Notes: generated by a model from the sequence alone, not told the origin. 35,689 nucleotides of DNA from an uncultured Clostridia bacterium (GCA_945983355.1 CAMFSU010000018.1:1-35689), one strand, 5' to 3'. Shown: positions 8,354 to 16,530, numbered from the stretch's first letter. Numbers and translations are program-made.

Positions 8354-8436
8354 TAAGTAAACAATGCATGGCTGGCAGGCCAACTAAGAAACGCACTTGT
8401 GCGTCGCCTGTATCGATTAGGGCTATGCCCGAAAAT

Positions 8437-8461
8437 GAAAAACCACCCGCTATGCGGGTGG
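8437..8461 (-). terminator. IS right-end hairpin acting as terminator for the greA-like gene
   Basis: CCACCCGC (8443-8450) / GCGGGTGG (8454-8461) with loop TAT is the right-end hairpin of the IS200 element. Read on the minus strand it is a GC-rich 8-bp stem followed by TTTTTC (8442-8437), placed 16 nt beyond the stop of the greA-like gene. It has all the parts of an intrinsic terminator for that gene. Confidence 0.7.
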
Positions 8462-8477
8462 ATATTTATTTATAATT

Positions 8478-8981
8478 TTAATATTTCCTAATCTCTAAGT
8501 TCTTATCATCTTCGCCTTTTGTTATTTTTTTAATTACTATATAATAACCGTAATCGCTATTTACCTTAACAAAAACCCGCTCGTTTTCTTTTTTGCCCAT
8601 CAGTGCTGTGCCCAAAGGTGATTCCTTGCTGATTATACCCTCCATCGAATTTTGGCGAAGGGTTGTCACAATTCGCACCGTTTCAACACAGTCGTCTTCT
8701 TCAACATAATAATCTACCGTATCAAAAAGCCCAACCTCGTCGGCACTGCTTGTGGCATCAATCACAATGGCGGTTTTAATCATATTTCTTAAATATCTAA
8801 TGCGGCTTTCGTTTTTACCGCGTTCACGCTTGGCGGCGTGGTATTCAAAATTTTCCGAAAGGTCACCAAAGCTGCGGGTAAATTTAACCTCTTCCAAAAT
8901 TTTGGGGCGCAAAACTGTAATGCGGTATTCAAGCTCGGCCTGCATTTTTTCAATATCAACCTTTGTTACTTCATCAAACAT
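8478..8981 (-). CDS. greA: GreA/GreB-family transcript cleavage factor
   Basis: 167 residues. GreA rescues backtracked RNA polymerase by stimulating transcript cleavage in the active site. The N-terminal coiled coil (about 8-75) has the tip motif SFGDLSENFEYHAAKRERGKNESRI, including the acidic residues Asp40 and Glu43 that hold the catalytic magnesium in this family. The C-terminal FKBP-like domain has ISKESPLGTALMGKKENERV. The protein is about 10 residues longer than typical GreA, with a charged tail. AGGTGA precedes the ATG. It stands alone, divergent from cysK. It could be a second Gre paralogue in this genome rather than the main GreA; that cannot be judged here. Confidence 0.88.
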   Translation of the reverse strand: MFDEVTKVDIEKMQAELEYRITVLRPKILEEVKFTRSFGDLSENFEYHAAKRERGKNESRIRYLRNMIKTAIVIDATSSADEVGLFDTVDYYVEEDDCVETVRIVTTLRQNSMEGIISKESPLGTALMGKKENERVFVKVNSDYGYYIVIKKITKGEDDKNLEIRKY

Positions 8982-8996
8982 TTTATCACCTATTAC

Positions 8997-9025
8997 ATTA
9001 TATAGATGTTTGACTAATTTTTCAA
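8997..9025 (-). promoter_or_regulatory. Promoter of the greA-like gene
   Basis: On the minus strand TTGAAA (9025-9020), exactly 17 nt, then TATAAT (9002-8997). It lies 16 nt before the ATG, so the leader is very short. Confidence 0.75.
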
Positions 9026-9039
9026 GTTTTAAAAAGCAG

Positions 9040-9068
9040 TTGCAAAATATTATATAAATGGTTAAAAT
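9040..9068 (+). promoter_or_regulatory. Promoter of cysK
   Basis: TTGCAA (9040-9045), 17 nt, TAAAAT (9063-9068), with the cysK ATG at 9087. No CymR-type or T-box leader is visible; the leader is only about 12 nt. Confidence 0.6.
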
Positions 9069-9086
9069 AAGTATGAGGTGTTATTT

Positions 9087-10007
9087 ATGGCATTATATAA
9101 TTCACTGGCTGAAGTGGTTGGCAACACTCCGCTTTTAAAACTTCAAAATTTTAAACTTAAATATGGCTTTGACTGTGAAGTTTTTGCTAAATTGGAATTT
9201 TTAAACCCTGCCGGCAGTGTTAAGGACAGGGTTGCTTTAAATATGCTTGAAACTGCTGAAGAAAACGGACAGCTTAAAAAGGGTGGAACGGTTATTGAGG
9301 CAACCTCGGGCAACACGGGTATTGGTCTTGCGGCAATTTGCACCGCAAAGGGATATAAATGTGTTATAGTTATGCCCGAAACAATGTCGATAGAGCGCCG
9401 AAAGCTTATTGCATCCTATGGTGCAAAGGTTGTGCTGACCGACGGTGCAAGGGGTATGGACGGTGCAATAGAAAAAGCCGAGCAATTAAACCGTGAAATA
9501 GAAAACAGCATTATTGCAGGGCAGTTTTATAACCCCGCAAACCCCGACGCGCACTATAAAACCACCGCGCCCGAAATTTATAATGATTTAAACGGCAAAG
9601 TGGATGTTTTGGTTTGCGGTATTGGCTCGGGTGGTACAATTACGGGCATTGGCAGGTTTTTAAAGGAAAAGAACAAAAATGTTAAAATAATCGGTGTAGA
9701 GCCGCTTTCTTCGCCCTTTTTGTCAACAGGTAAAAAAGGCGCGCATAAAATTCAGGGCATAGGCGCTGGGTTTATACCCGAAAATCTTGATACAAATGTT
9801 TATGATGAAATTATCACAGTGTCGGATGACGATGCAATAAATTTTGCAAAAGAAATTTGCCTTTTGGAAGGGCTTTCGGTTGGAATTTCGGCAGGTGCGG
9901 CGCTTTGTGGTGCTTTGGAAATTGCTAAAAGAGAGCGGGGTAAAAACATTGTGGTGATTTTGCCCGACGGTGCATCAAGATATATGTCAACCGAGCTGTT
10001 TGACTAA
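9087..10007 (+). CDS. cysK: Cysteine synthase (O-acetylserine sulfhydrylase)
   Basis: 306 residues from the ATG at 9087, chosen over the upstream in-frame GTG at 9078 because GAGGTG (9075-9080) is the ribosome site and covers that GTG. The enzyme joins sulfide to O-acetylserine to make cysteine, using pyridoxal phosphate. The PLP lysine is Lys46 in PAGSVKDR, the substrate loop is TSGNTG (73-78), and the phosphate-binding Gly loop is GIGSGGTITG. Length and motifs are normal for CysK; CysM cannot be fully excluded by eye. It has its own promoter and terminator and stands next to serC-serA, so the serine-to-cysteine route is grouped here. Confidence 0.95.
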   Translation: MALYNSLAEVVGNTPLLKLQNFKLKYGFDCEVFAKLEFLNPAGSVKDRVALNMLETAEENGQLKKGGTVIEATSGNTGIGLAAICTAKGYKCVIVMPETMSIERRKLIASYGAKVVLTDGARGMDGAIEKAEQLNREIENSIIAGQFYNPANPDAHYKTTAPEIYNDLNGKVDVLVCGIGSGGTITGIGRFLKEKNKNVKIIGVEPLSSPFLSTGKKGAHKIQGIGAGFIPENLDTNVYDEIITVSDDDAINFAKEICLLEGLSVGISAGAALCGALEIAKRERGKNIVVILPDGASRYMSTELFD

Positions 10008-10017
10008 AAAATAACAA

Positions 10018-10052
10018 ACTCCCCACGTAAACCTACTGCGAGGGGAGTGTTT
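10018..10052 (+). terminator. Probable terminator of cysK
   Basis: Stem ACTCCCC (10018-10024) / GGGGAGT (10042-10048), 17-nt loop, followed by GTTTT. The T run is short, so efficiency may be moderate. Confidence 0.65.
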
Positions 10053-10138
10053 TATGCCCAATTTCGTTAAAAAAATAACAAAGATTTCAAGAAATATCTG
10101 AAAAATCGAAAAACATTGACAAGGTTTTAACAATCCCA

Positions 10139-10167
10139 TTGACAAAGTCATACTGTTCGCATATAAT
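10139..10167 (+). promoter_or_regulatory. Consensus SigA promoter of serC-serA
   Basis: TTGACA (10139-10144), 17 nt, TATAAT (10162-10167): an exact consensus match. A second TTGACA at 10116-10121 starts 23 nt upstream within a repeated CATTGACAA and has no -10 of its own. The upstream copy could be a protein-binding half-site or chance. Confidence 0.85.
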
Positions 10168-10202
10168 GGGTAGCGTACACTAAATTTTTGGAGGTCATTA
10201 TT

Positions 10203-11285
10203 ATGGCAAGAGTTTATAATTTTAGCGCCGGTCCTTCTATGTTACCTGAAGAGGTTTTAAAAACTGCGGCCGACGAAATGTTAGAATATGGCACAAGCGG
10301 TCAATCGGTTATGGAAATGTCCCACCGTTCAAAAGAATATCAAGCAATTTTTGACGAGGCAGAGGCAAATCTTCGTGAAATTATGAATATTCCCGATGAC
10401 TATGCTGTTTTATTCTTGCAGGGTGGTGCATCTACCCAGTTTGCAATGCTTCCCTTAAATCTTATGAATAAGAACAACAAGGCAGACTTTATTATCACAG
10501 GTCAATGGGCTAACAAGGCATATAAAGAAGCCGCTCGTTACGGTGCGGCTCGCGAGGTTGCATCTTCAAAGGATAAAACCTTTAGCTATATTCCAAAGGT
10601 GACTGCCGACGATATCGACAAGGATGCCGACTATGTTCACATCTGCTTTAACAACACCATTTACGGTACAAAATATAACTATATTCCCGAAACAAACGGT
10701 GTTCCGCTTGTGGCTGATATTTCAAGCTGCATTTTGTCAGAGCCGATTGATGTTACAAAATTCGGTGTGCTTTATGCAGGCGCTCAAAAGAATGTTGCTC
10801 CCGCAGGTGTTACTATCGTAATTATCCGCAAGGATTTAATCGGCAATGCTATGGATATTACTCCCACAATGCTTAAATACGAAACACATTCCGAAAACGG
10901 CTCTATGTTCAATACTCCTCCTTGCTACTCAATCTATATTGCAGGCCTTACATTTAAGTGGATTAAGAAAATGGGCGGACTTGAAAAGATGAAGGAATTA
11001 AACGAAAAGAAGGCAAAAATTCTTTATGATTTCCTTGATAATTCTAAGATGTTCAAGGGCACAGTTGTTGCTGAAGACCGTTCACTTATGAATGTTCCCT
11101 TTATCACAGGCAATGATGAATTAGATGCTAAATTTGTTGCCGAAAGCAAAAAGGCCGGCTTTGTTAACCTTAAGGGTCACCGCAGTGTTGGCGGTATGCG
11201 TGCATCTATTTACAACGCAATGCCAATCGAAGGCGTTGAAAAGCTTGTAGAATTTATGAAGAAATTTGAAGAGGAAAATGCATAA
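10203..11285 (+). CDS. serC: Phosphoserine aminotransferase
   Basis: 360 residues from the ATG at 10203; GGAGGT (10190-10195) 7 nt upstream sets this start rather than the in-frame TTG at 10188 that overlaps it. The enzyme converts 3-phosphohydroxypyruvate and glutamate to phosphoserine and 2-oxoglutarate with PLP. The family opening YNFSAGPSMLPEEVL is present, along with FLQGGASTQF (phosphate loop, about 71-80) and the PLP lysine Lys196 in YAGAQKNVAPAGV. The C-terminal GHRSVGGMRASIYNAMP substrate-binding arginines are kept. The stop overlaps the serA start by one base. The downstream phosphatase serB is not in the window. Confidence 0.97.
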   Translation: MARVYNFSAGPSMLPEEVLKTAADEMLEYGTSGQSVMEMSHRSKEYQAIFDEAEANLREIMNIPDDYAVLFLQGGASTQFAMLPLNLMNKNNKADFIITGQWANKAYKEAARYGAAREVASSKDKTFSYIPKVTADDIDKDADYVHICFNNTIYGTKYNYIPETNGVPLVADISSCILSEPIDVTKFGVLYAGAQKNVAPAGVTIVIIRKDLIGNAMDITPTMLKYETHSENGSMFNTPPCYSIYIAGLTFKWIKKMGGLEKMKELNEKKAKILYDFLDNSKMFKGTVVAEDRSLMNVPFITGNDELDAKFVAESKKAGFVNLKGHRSVGGMRASIYNAMPIEGVEKLVEFMKKFEEENA

Positions 11286-12445
11286 TGTATAAGATTAAGA
11301 CATATAACAAAATTTCTAAATCGGGCTTAGAGGTTTTTGATGAAAAATATACTATCGGTGATGAAGTGGAAAATGCCGACGGTGCGATTGTTCGCTCGGC
11401 TGCACTTCACGACACCGAATTTCCCGCATCCTTAAAGGCAATTGCCCGTGCGGGTGCCGGCACTAATAACATTCCGATTGACCGTTGCAGTGAACAGGGT
11501 ATTGTTGTTTTCAACACCCCAGGTGCTAATGCAAATGCTGTTAAAGAGCTTGTTTTGGCGGGTCTTTTCCTTTCATCTCGCCGTGTTGTTTCAGGTATCG
11601 AATGGGCTAAAACCTTAAAGGGCAACGGTGCTGAAGTTGGCAAAATGGTTGAAAAGGGCAAGGGTGCTTTTGGCGGTCCTGAAATCAAGGGTAAAAAGCT
11701 TGGTGTTATCGGTCTTGGTGCTATTGGTGTTATGGTTGCAAATGCGGCTAATCACCTTGGTATGACCGTTTACGGTTATGACCCTTATTTGTCGGTTAAA
11801 TCTGCTTGGAACTTAAACCACAACGCAGTTTATATTAACGACATCAATGAAATTTATGCAAACTGTGACTATATTACAATCCATGTTCCGCTTGTTGATA
11901 GCACAAAGAAAATGATTAACGCTGACACTATTGCTAAAATGAAGGACGGCGTTAGAATTCTTAACTTCTCTCGTGCGGCTTTGATTGATGATGCTGCCCT
12001 TATCGCTGCATTAGAATCGGGCAAGGTTGCAGCTTATGTAACCGACTTCCCAACTGATGATGTTTTGGGTGTTGACGGCATAATTGCAATTCCTCACCTT
12101 GGCGCATCTACCCCCGAATCTGAAGATAACTGTGCTTCAATGGCCGCAAAAGAGCTTATTGATTATATCGAAAACGGCAACATTGTAAACTCGGTAAATC
12201 TTCCCGAGGTTACAATGCCCAGAAGCGGTGCAAACCGTGTTTGCGTAATTCACAAGAATGTTCCAAACATGCTTACGAAAATTACTGCACTTGTTTCAGA
12301 TGACGGTATCAATATCGAAAATCTTCTTAACAAATCACGCGGTGACTATGCTTACACTATGCTTGACATAGGCGAGGCAGATATCGCAACCCTTGAAAAA
12401 GAAATCAGAGATATTGAAGGTATTATCCGTGTAAGAATTATTTAA
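11285..12445 (+). CDS. serA: 3-phosphoglycerate dehydrogenase, short ACT form
   Basis: 386 residues. It oxidises 3-phosphoglycerate with NAD, the first step of serine synthesis. The Rossmann motif GLGAIG is at 143-148, the catalytic arginine at Arg230 (NFSRAALIDD) and the catalytic histidine at His271 (PHLGASTPE). The position usually held by the acidic partner of this histidine (Glu in the EP motif) reads DFPTDD (254-259), so an aspartate appears to serve. An ACT domain fills about 318-386 (VIHKNVPNMLTKITALVSDDGINIENL), and there is no intervening ASB domain. The ACT domain suggests feedback by serine. The start overlaps the serC stop (TAATG), so the two are coupled. Confidence 0.95.
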   Translation: MYKIKTYNKISKSGLEVFDEKYTIGDEVENADGAIVRSAALHDTEFPASLKAIARAGAGTNNIPIDRCSEQGIVVFNTPGANANAVKELVLAGLFLSSRRVVSGIEWAKTLKGNGAEVGKMVEKGKGAFGGPEIKGKKLGVIGLGAIGVMVANAANHLGMTVYGYDPYLSVKSAWNLNHNAVYINDINEIYANCDYITIHVPLVDSTKKMINADTIAKMKDGVRILNFSRAALIDDAALIAALESGKVAAYVTDFPTDDVLGVDGIIAIPHLGASTPESEDNCASMAAKELIDYIENGNIVNSVNLPEVTMPRSGANRVCVIHKNVPNMLTKITALVSDDGINIENLLNKSRGDYAYTMLDIGEADIATLEKEIRDIEGIIRVRII

Positions 12446-12451
12446 TAACAA

Positions 12452-12485
12452 AAAACCGCAGGTTGTAAAAAATCTGCGGTTTTCA
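12452..12485 (+). terminator. Intrinsic terminator of serC-serA
   Basis: Stem AAAACCGCAG (12452-12461) / CTGCGGTTTT (12474-12483) with a 12-nt loop, 7 nt past the serA stop. The T run is the distal part of the stem. Confidence 0.85.
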
Positions 12486-12507
12486 TTGTGAAATATCGTT
12501 ACTTTGC

Positions 12508-12536
12508 TTTACATTTTAATGTTTTTATTGTAAAAT
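12508..12536 (+). promoter_or_regulatory. Promoter of the flavoprotein-cmk-ispH-rpsA operon
   Basis: TTTACA (12508-12513), 17 nt, TAAAAT (12531-12536), about 27 nt before the TTG start of the first gene. Confidence 0.6.
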
Positions 12537-12562
12537 AAAAATGATAGGCAGGTGAGGGAATT

Positions 12563-13795
12563 TTGAAGAAAATTGTTATTATCGGCGGTGGTGCTGCGGG
12601 TATGAAGGCGGCTATAAGTGCGGCTTATAAATATAAAGGCGGCGGTGCTTTAATAACTGTGGTTGAAAAAAATTCCCGTCCGTGCCGTAAGGTTATGATA
12701 ACAGGTAAGGGTAGGTGCAATGTCACAAATAACTGTGACCTTGATGCGTTAATTTTAAACACACCGCGCAACCCTCGTTTTTTATATTCTGCATTTTCGG
12801 CTTTTTTGCCGCAAGATACCATGACTTTTTTTGAAAGCGTGGGCGTACCCCTTAAAACCGAAAGGGGAAACCGTGTTTTCCCCGTGTCTGACAAGGCGGT
12901 TGATATTGTTGACGCTTTGGTAAACACCGCAAAAGCGGTTGGGGTCAAGTTTATAAATGCAACTGCCACAGCGGTTTTGACCGAAAACGGCGCTGTTACA
13001 GGCGTTAAGCTTTTGGGTGGAGAGGTTTTACCCGCTGACAGTGTTGTAATAGCAACGGGCGGTGTGTCTTATCCTGTGACCGGCTCAACCGGTGACGGAT
13101 ACCGCATTGCAAAAACTTTGGGTCACAGCGTTAGCGAAATTTCCGGCTCGCTTGTGCCGATGGAATGTCACGAGGGTTTTTGCACACGCCTTTCGGGTCT
13201 AACCCTTAAAAATGTTACACTTTCGCTTTTTGAAAATGACAAGAAAAAAGCCGTATTTTGTGAGATGGGCGAAATGCTTTTCACTCATTTTGGTATATCG
13301 GGTCCGCTTGTTTTGTCGGCATCGGCCTATGTTAAAAGCGGTAAGAATTATAATGTCACTATTGACCTAAAACCCGCTTTAAGCATTGAGCAGCTTGACA
13401 ATCGCATTTTAAGGGATTTTTCTGAGCTTCAGAATAAGGATTTTCAAAATTCGCTTGATGCATTACTGCCAAAAAGCTTAATTTCTGTGGTGGTAATGTT
13501 ATCGGGCATAGAAAAGGACAAAAAGGTTAATCAAATCAGCCGTGAAGAGCGTTTAAGACTGTGCGAAGTAATTAAAAAATTCCCGCTTAAAATTACTGCT
13601 CTTCGCCCTGTGGAAGAGGCAATAATCACCCGTGGCGGTATTTCGGTTAAGGAAATTAACCCCGCAACTATGGAATCAAAGCTTGTAAAAGGGCTTTTCT
13701 TTGCGGGTGAGGTTATTGATGTTGATGCCTTTACAGGTGGTTTTAATTTACAAATTGCATTTTCAACCGGTTATTTGGCCGGTCAAAATGTTTAG
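12563..13795 (+). CDS. HI0933/BaiN-family FAD-dependent oxidoreductase
   Basis: 410 residues from a TTG at 12563 with AGGTGAGG 5-6 nt upstream; no ATG is available at this end. The FAD-binding Rossmann motif is IIGGGAAGMKAA (6-17), and the family tag ITGKGRCNVTN follows at about 46-56. A second dinucleotide region has ATGGVSYPVTGSTGDGYRIAK, and the C-terminal FAD contact is GEVIDVDAFTGGFNLQIAFSTG. These identify the HI0933/YhiN family (COG2081), usually annotated as an NAD(P)/FAD-dependent oxidoreductase. Most members have no proven substrate, and the bile-acid activity of BaiN should not be assumed. It is the first gene of an operon with cmk, an order common in Clostridia, and lies 26 nt before cmk. 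Confidence 0.92.
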   Translation: MKKIVIIGGGAAGMKAAISAAYKYKGGGALITVVEKNSRPCRKVMITGKGRCNVTNNCDLDALILNTPRNPRFLYSAFSAFLPQDTMTFFESVGVPLKTERGNRVFPVSDKAVDIVDALVNTAKAVGVKFINATATAVLTENGAVTGVKLLGGEVLPADSVVIATGGVSYPVTGSTGDGYRIAKTLGHSVSEISGSLVPMECHEGFCTRLSGLTLKNVTLSLFENDKKKAVFCEMGEMLFTHFGISGPLVLSASAYVKSGKNYNVTIDLKPALSIEQLDNRILRDFSELQNKDFQNSLDALLPKSLISVVVMLSGIEKDKKVNQISREERLRLCEVIKKFPLKITALRPVEEAIITRGGISVKEINPATMESKLVKGLFFAGEVIDVDAFTGGFNLQIAFSTGYLAGQNV

Positions 13796-13821
13796 ATATA
13801 TTATTTTTAAGGAGAAATAAT

Positions 13822-14484
13822 ATGATTTCTATAGCTATTGATGGTCCTGCCGGGGCAGGTAAAAGCACATTATCAAGAAAAGCAGCTGAAGCGCTCGGCT
13901 TTATTTATGTAGATACAGGTGCGCTTTACCGTACAGTTGGTCTTAAATTTTCAAAGGCGGGCTTTGACACCGCACTTAACTGTGATGTTGCAGAAATTTT
14001 AAAGGATACAACTGTTGATATTCGTTTTGTAGGCGGCGAACAGCGTGTATTTTTAGATGGCTGTGATGTTAGCGAAGAAATTCGCACTCCTATCGCTTCT
14101 ATGATGGCTTCTGCCGTTTCGGCAAAGGGCGAGGTTAGGGCATTTCTTTTGGAAATGCAAAGAAAGCTTGCAAGAGAAAACAATGTTGTTATGGATGGCC
14201 GTGATATCGGCACAGTGGTTTTACCCAATGCTACACTTAAATTGTTTTTAACTGCTTCAGCCGAAGACCGTGCACAGCGCCGTTATAATGAGCTTATTGC
14301 AAAGGGCACAAACGTGACCTTTAAAGAGGTTTATGATGATATGGTGCAGCGTGATTATAATGACTCGCATCGTGAAATCGCTCCCTTAAAGCAGGCCGAG
14401 GATGCCGTTTTGCTTGACACCACGGGCTTCGAGGCAGAGCAGTCGTTAGAGCTTATTTTAAAAACTATTAAGGAAAGAATTTAA
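13822..14484 (+). CDS. cmk: Cytidylate kinase
   Basis: 220 residues. It phosphorylates CMP and dCMP with ATP, needed for CTP/dCTP supply. The P-loop is GPAGAGKST (8-16), followed by the family stretch FIYVDTGALYRTVGL. The NMP-binding insert of bacterial Cmk (about 60-90) and VVMDGRDIGTVVLPNATLK are present, with the lid RAQRRYNEL. AAGGAGAAATAAT precedes the ATG. It ends 3 nt before ispH-rpsA. In many Clostridia a plsC-type acyltransferase lies between cmk and ispH; here there is none. Confidence 0.97.
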   Translation: MISIAIDGPAGAGKSTLSRKAAEALGFIYVDTGALYRTVGLKFSKAGFDTALNCDVAEILKDTTVDIRFVGGEQRVFLDGCDVSEEIRTPIASMMASAVSAKGEVRAFLLEMQRKLARENNVVMDGRDIGTVVLPNATLKLFLTASAEDRAQRRYNELIAKGTNVTFKEVYDDMVQRDYNDSHREIAPLKQAEDAVLLDTTGFEAEQSLELILKTIKERI

Positions 14485-14487
14485 TAT

Positions 14488-16530
14488 ATGAATGTTACAC
14501 TTGCAAAAACCGCGGGCTTTTGCTTTGGTGTTAACCGCGCGGTTAATACTGTTTATGACTTACTCCAAAAGGGTGAAAGGGTTTGCACCTTGGGGCCTAT
14601 AATTCATAATCCTCAGCTTGTTGATGAGCTTTCGCAAAAGGGTGTCAGAATTGTAAATTCACCCGATGAAGCAAAATCTGGCGAAACGCTTGTAATCCGT
14701 TCACACGGGGTGGAAAAATCGGTTATAGATTATTGCACCCAAAACGGAATAAAATTTGTTGACGCCACCTGCACCTTTGTTTCAAAAATTCATAAAATTG
14801 TTTATGAAAAAAGCCGTGACGGTTATGTTGTTATAATTGCGGGGGATATAAATCATCAAGAGGTTAAGGGCATTGTTGGACACAGCGTGGGTGACACTTT
14901 TGTTGTTCAGGATGACCTTGAGCTTGAAGATTTACTTAGAAAAAACGGCAATTTTGCCGAAAAAAACCTAATATTGGTTTCTCAAACCACATTTAATAAA
15001 AAAGTTTGGCAAAAAATCGAAAAAAATTTAAAAAAAGTGTGTACAAATGCAGAAATTTTTGATACAATATGTAATGCGACTGCGATGAGGCAGCAAGAGG
15101 CCTTTGAGCTTTCTAAACTAAACGATGCAGTGGTTGTTATCGGTGGTAAGGGTAGCTCAAACACAGCAAAGCTTTTTGATGTGTGCAAGGCAAATTGCAG
15201 CAATACATATTGGGTTGAAACTGCTGATGAGTTAAATATCAGTGATTTTTCAAATTATGAGAATGTCGCTGTCGTTGCGGGTGCTTCTACACCTGCAGGT
15301 ATAATAAAGGAGGTCCTAAAAACCATGTCGGAAAATTTACAACCGGTTGAGCAACTTGAAGAAGTAGAGGTTGCTCCCAAAAGCTTCGAAGAAATGACAG
15401 ACGAGGAAGCATTTGAAGCTTCACTCAACAGCTTAACAGGCGACCAGAAGGTTACAGGTGTAGTTATTGCTGTTAATCCTTCGGAAATCACAGTTGATAT
15501 TGGCAGAGGTGTTACAGGTTATGTAACCGCTGGCGAATATTCATCTGACCCCAACGTTAACCTTGTTGATGAAGTTAAGGTTGATGACAAATTAAATCTC
15601 ATCATCATGAAAATCAGTGACCAAGAAGGCACTGCAATGCTTTCAAAGCGTCGTTATGATGCTATTGCCGGTTGGGATAATATAAAGGCTGCTAAAGATT
15701 CAGGCGAAATCCTTAAGGGTGTCGTTCGCGAAATCATTAAGGGTGGCGTAGTTGTTTATATTGACAACGTTAAGGTATTTATCCCCGCATCTCAGGCAAC
15801 TGCTTCAAGAAACGATTCTCTTGAAGAATTAAAAGGCAAGGAAGTTTCCTTCCGTATTATTGAAATCGGTCGCGGCCGCAGAGCTATCGGTTCTATCCGC
15901 AGCGTATTACGCGAAGAAAAGAAAGCAGCCGAAGAAAAGATTTGGGCAAACATTGCCGTTGGTGACCGTTTCACTGGTACAGTTAAGTCACTTACAAGCT
16001 ATGGCGCATTTGTTGACATCGGCGGTGTTGATGGTATGATTCATATTTCTGAGCTTTCTTGGGCAAGAATTAAGAATCCATCAGAGGTTGTTTTGGTTGG
16101 CGATACTGTTGAAGTATATGTTAAAGACCTTGATGCTGACAAGAAAAAGATTTCTCTTGGCTACAAGAAGGAAGATGAAAACCCCTGGGTTATCTTCCAA
16201 AACAATTACAATGTTGATGATGTTGTTAAGGTTACCATCGTTAGTATGACAACCTATGGTGCATTTGCACGCATCATCCCCGGCATTGATGGTTTAATCC
16301 ATATTTCTCAAATCGCTAACAAGCACATTGCTAAACCTCAAGACGAATTAACCGTTGGTCAAGAAGTTGAAGCAAAAATCACTGCTATTGATCTTGAAAA
16401 GAAACGCATCAGTCTTTCTATTCGTGCTTTACTTCCCGAAGAAGAAAAAGCAGAAGAAGCTGTAGAAGAGGTTGCCGAAGCTGCCGTAGAAGTAGTAGAA
16501 GAAGCTCCCGCTGAAGAAGCTGCTGAATAA
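14488..16530 (+). CDS. ispH-rpsA: IspH - ribosomal protein S1 fusion
   Basis: 680 residues in one frame. Residues 1 to about 278 are IspH, the [4Fe-4S] enzyme that makes IPP and DMAPP in the last step of the MEP pathway. Its cluster cysteines are Cys12 (GFCFGV), Cys95 (DATCTFV) and Cys195 (TICNAT), and the SHGV and GASTPA motifs are present. Residues about 319-388, 405-475, 491-561 and 577-647 are four S1 RNA-binding repeats, the last two being the best conserved (GAFVDIGGVDGMIHISELSW and GAFARIIPGIDGLIHISQ). The tail (650-680) is strongly acidic. This fusion is known in Clostridia. The S1 half also has its own SD and ATG inside the gene, listed separately. It is the last gene of the operon and shares a terminator with the converging CDF gene. 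Confidence 0.97.
   Translation: MNVTLAKTAGFCFGVNRAVNTVYDLLQKGERVCTLGPIIHNPQLVDELSQKGVRIVNSPDEAKSGETLVIRSHGVEKSVIDYCTQNGIKFVDATCTFVSKIHKIVYEKSRDGYVVIIAGDINHQEVKGIVGHSVGDTFVVQDDLELEDLLRKNGNFAEKNLILVSQTTFNKKVWQKIEKNLKKVCTNAEIFDTICNATAMRQQEAFELSKLNDAVVVIGGKGSSNTAKLFDVCKANCSNTYWVETADELNISDFSNYENVAVVAGASTPAGIIKEVLKTMSENLQPVEQLEEVEVAPKSFEEMTDEEAFEASLNSLTGDQKVTGVVIAVNPSEITVDIGRGVTGYVTAGEYSSDPNVNLVDEVKVDDKLNLIIMKISDQEGTAMLSKRRYDAIAGWDNIKAAKDSGEILKGVVREIIKGGVVVYIDNVKVFIPASQATASRNDSLEELKGKEVSFRIIEIGRGRRAIGSIRSVLREEKKAAEEKIWANIAVGDRFTGTVKSLTSYGAFVDIGGVDGMIHISELSWARIKNPSEVVLVGDTVEVYVKDLDADKKKISLGYKKEDENPWVIFQNNYNVDDVVKVTIVSMTTYGAFARIIPGIDGLIHISQIANKHIAKPQDELTVGQEVEAKITAIDLEKKRISLSIRALLPEEEKAEEAVEEVAEAAVEVVEEAPAEEAAE
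15306..15327 (+). promoter_or_regulatory. Internal ribosome binding site and start for free S1 protein
   Basis: AAAGGAGGT (15306-15314) followed after 10 nt by ATG (15325-15327), exactly at the join between the IspH and S1 parts (residue 280, MSENLQPVEQLEEVEV). It is one of the strongest SD matches in the window and would give a 401-residue four-repeat S1 besides the fusion. Confidence 0.7.

Larger units (their letters stand above)
7761..8465 (+). mobile_element. IS200-type insertion sequence (approximate ends)
   Basis: A single-gene IS200/IS605-superfamily element: one HUH transposase, no tnpB, and subterminal hairpins near both ends instead of terminal inverted repeats. The left-end hairpin is at 7767-7789 and the right-end hairpin at 8443-8461; both are preceded by a GAAAA run and an AACCAC stem start. 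The true cleavage points cannot be set from sequence alone, so the edges are good to roughly 10-15 nt. It sits between the V-ATPase terminator and the 3' end of the greA-like gene and interrupts no visible coding sequence. Confidence 0.85.

Noticed and set aside
8354-8436. Small palindromes (ACGCACTTGTGCGT, GGGCTATGCCC) behind tnpA as a possible guide or antisense RNA
   Set aside because: They lie inside the IS right end and are typical of such ends. No promoter is visible, and there is no TnpB to use a guide RNA.
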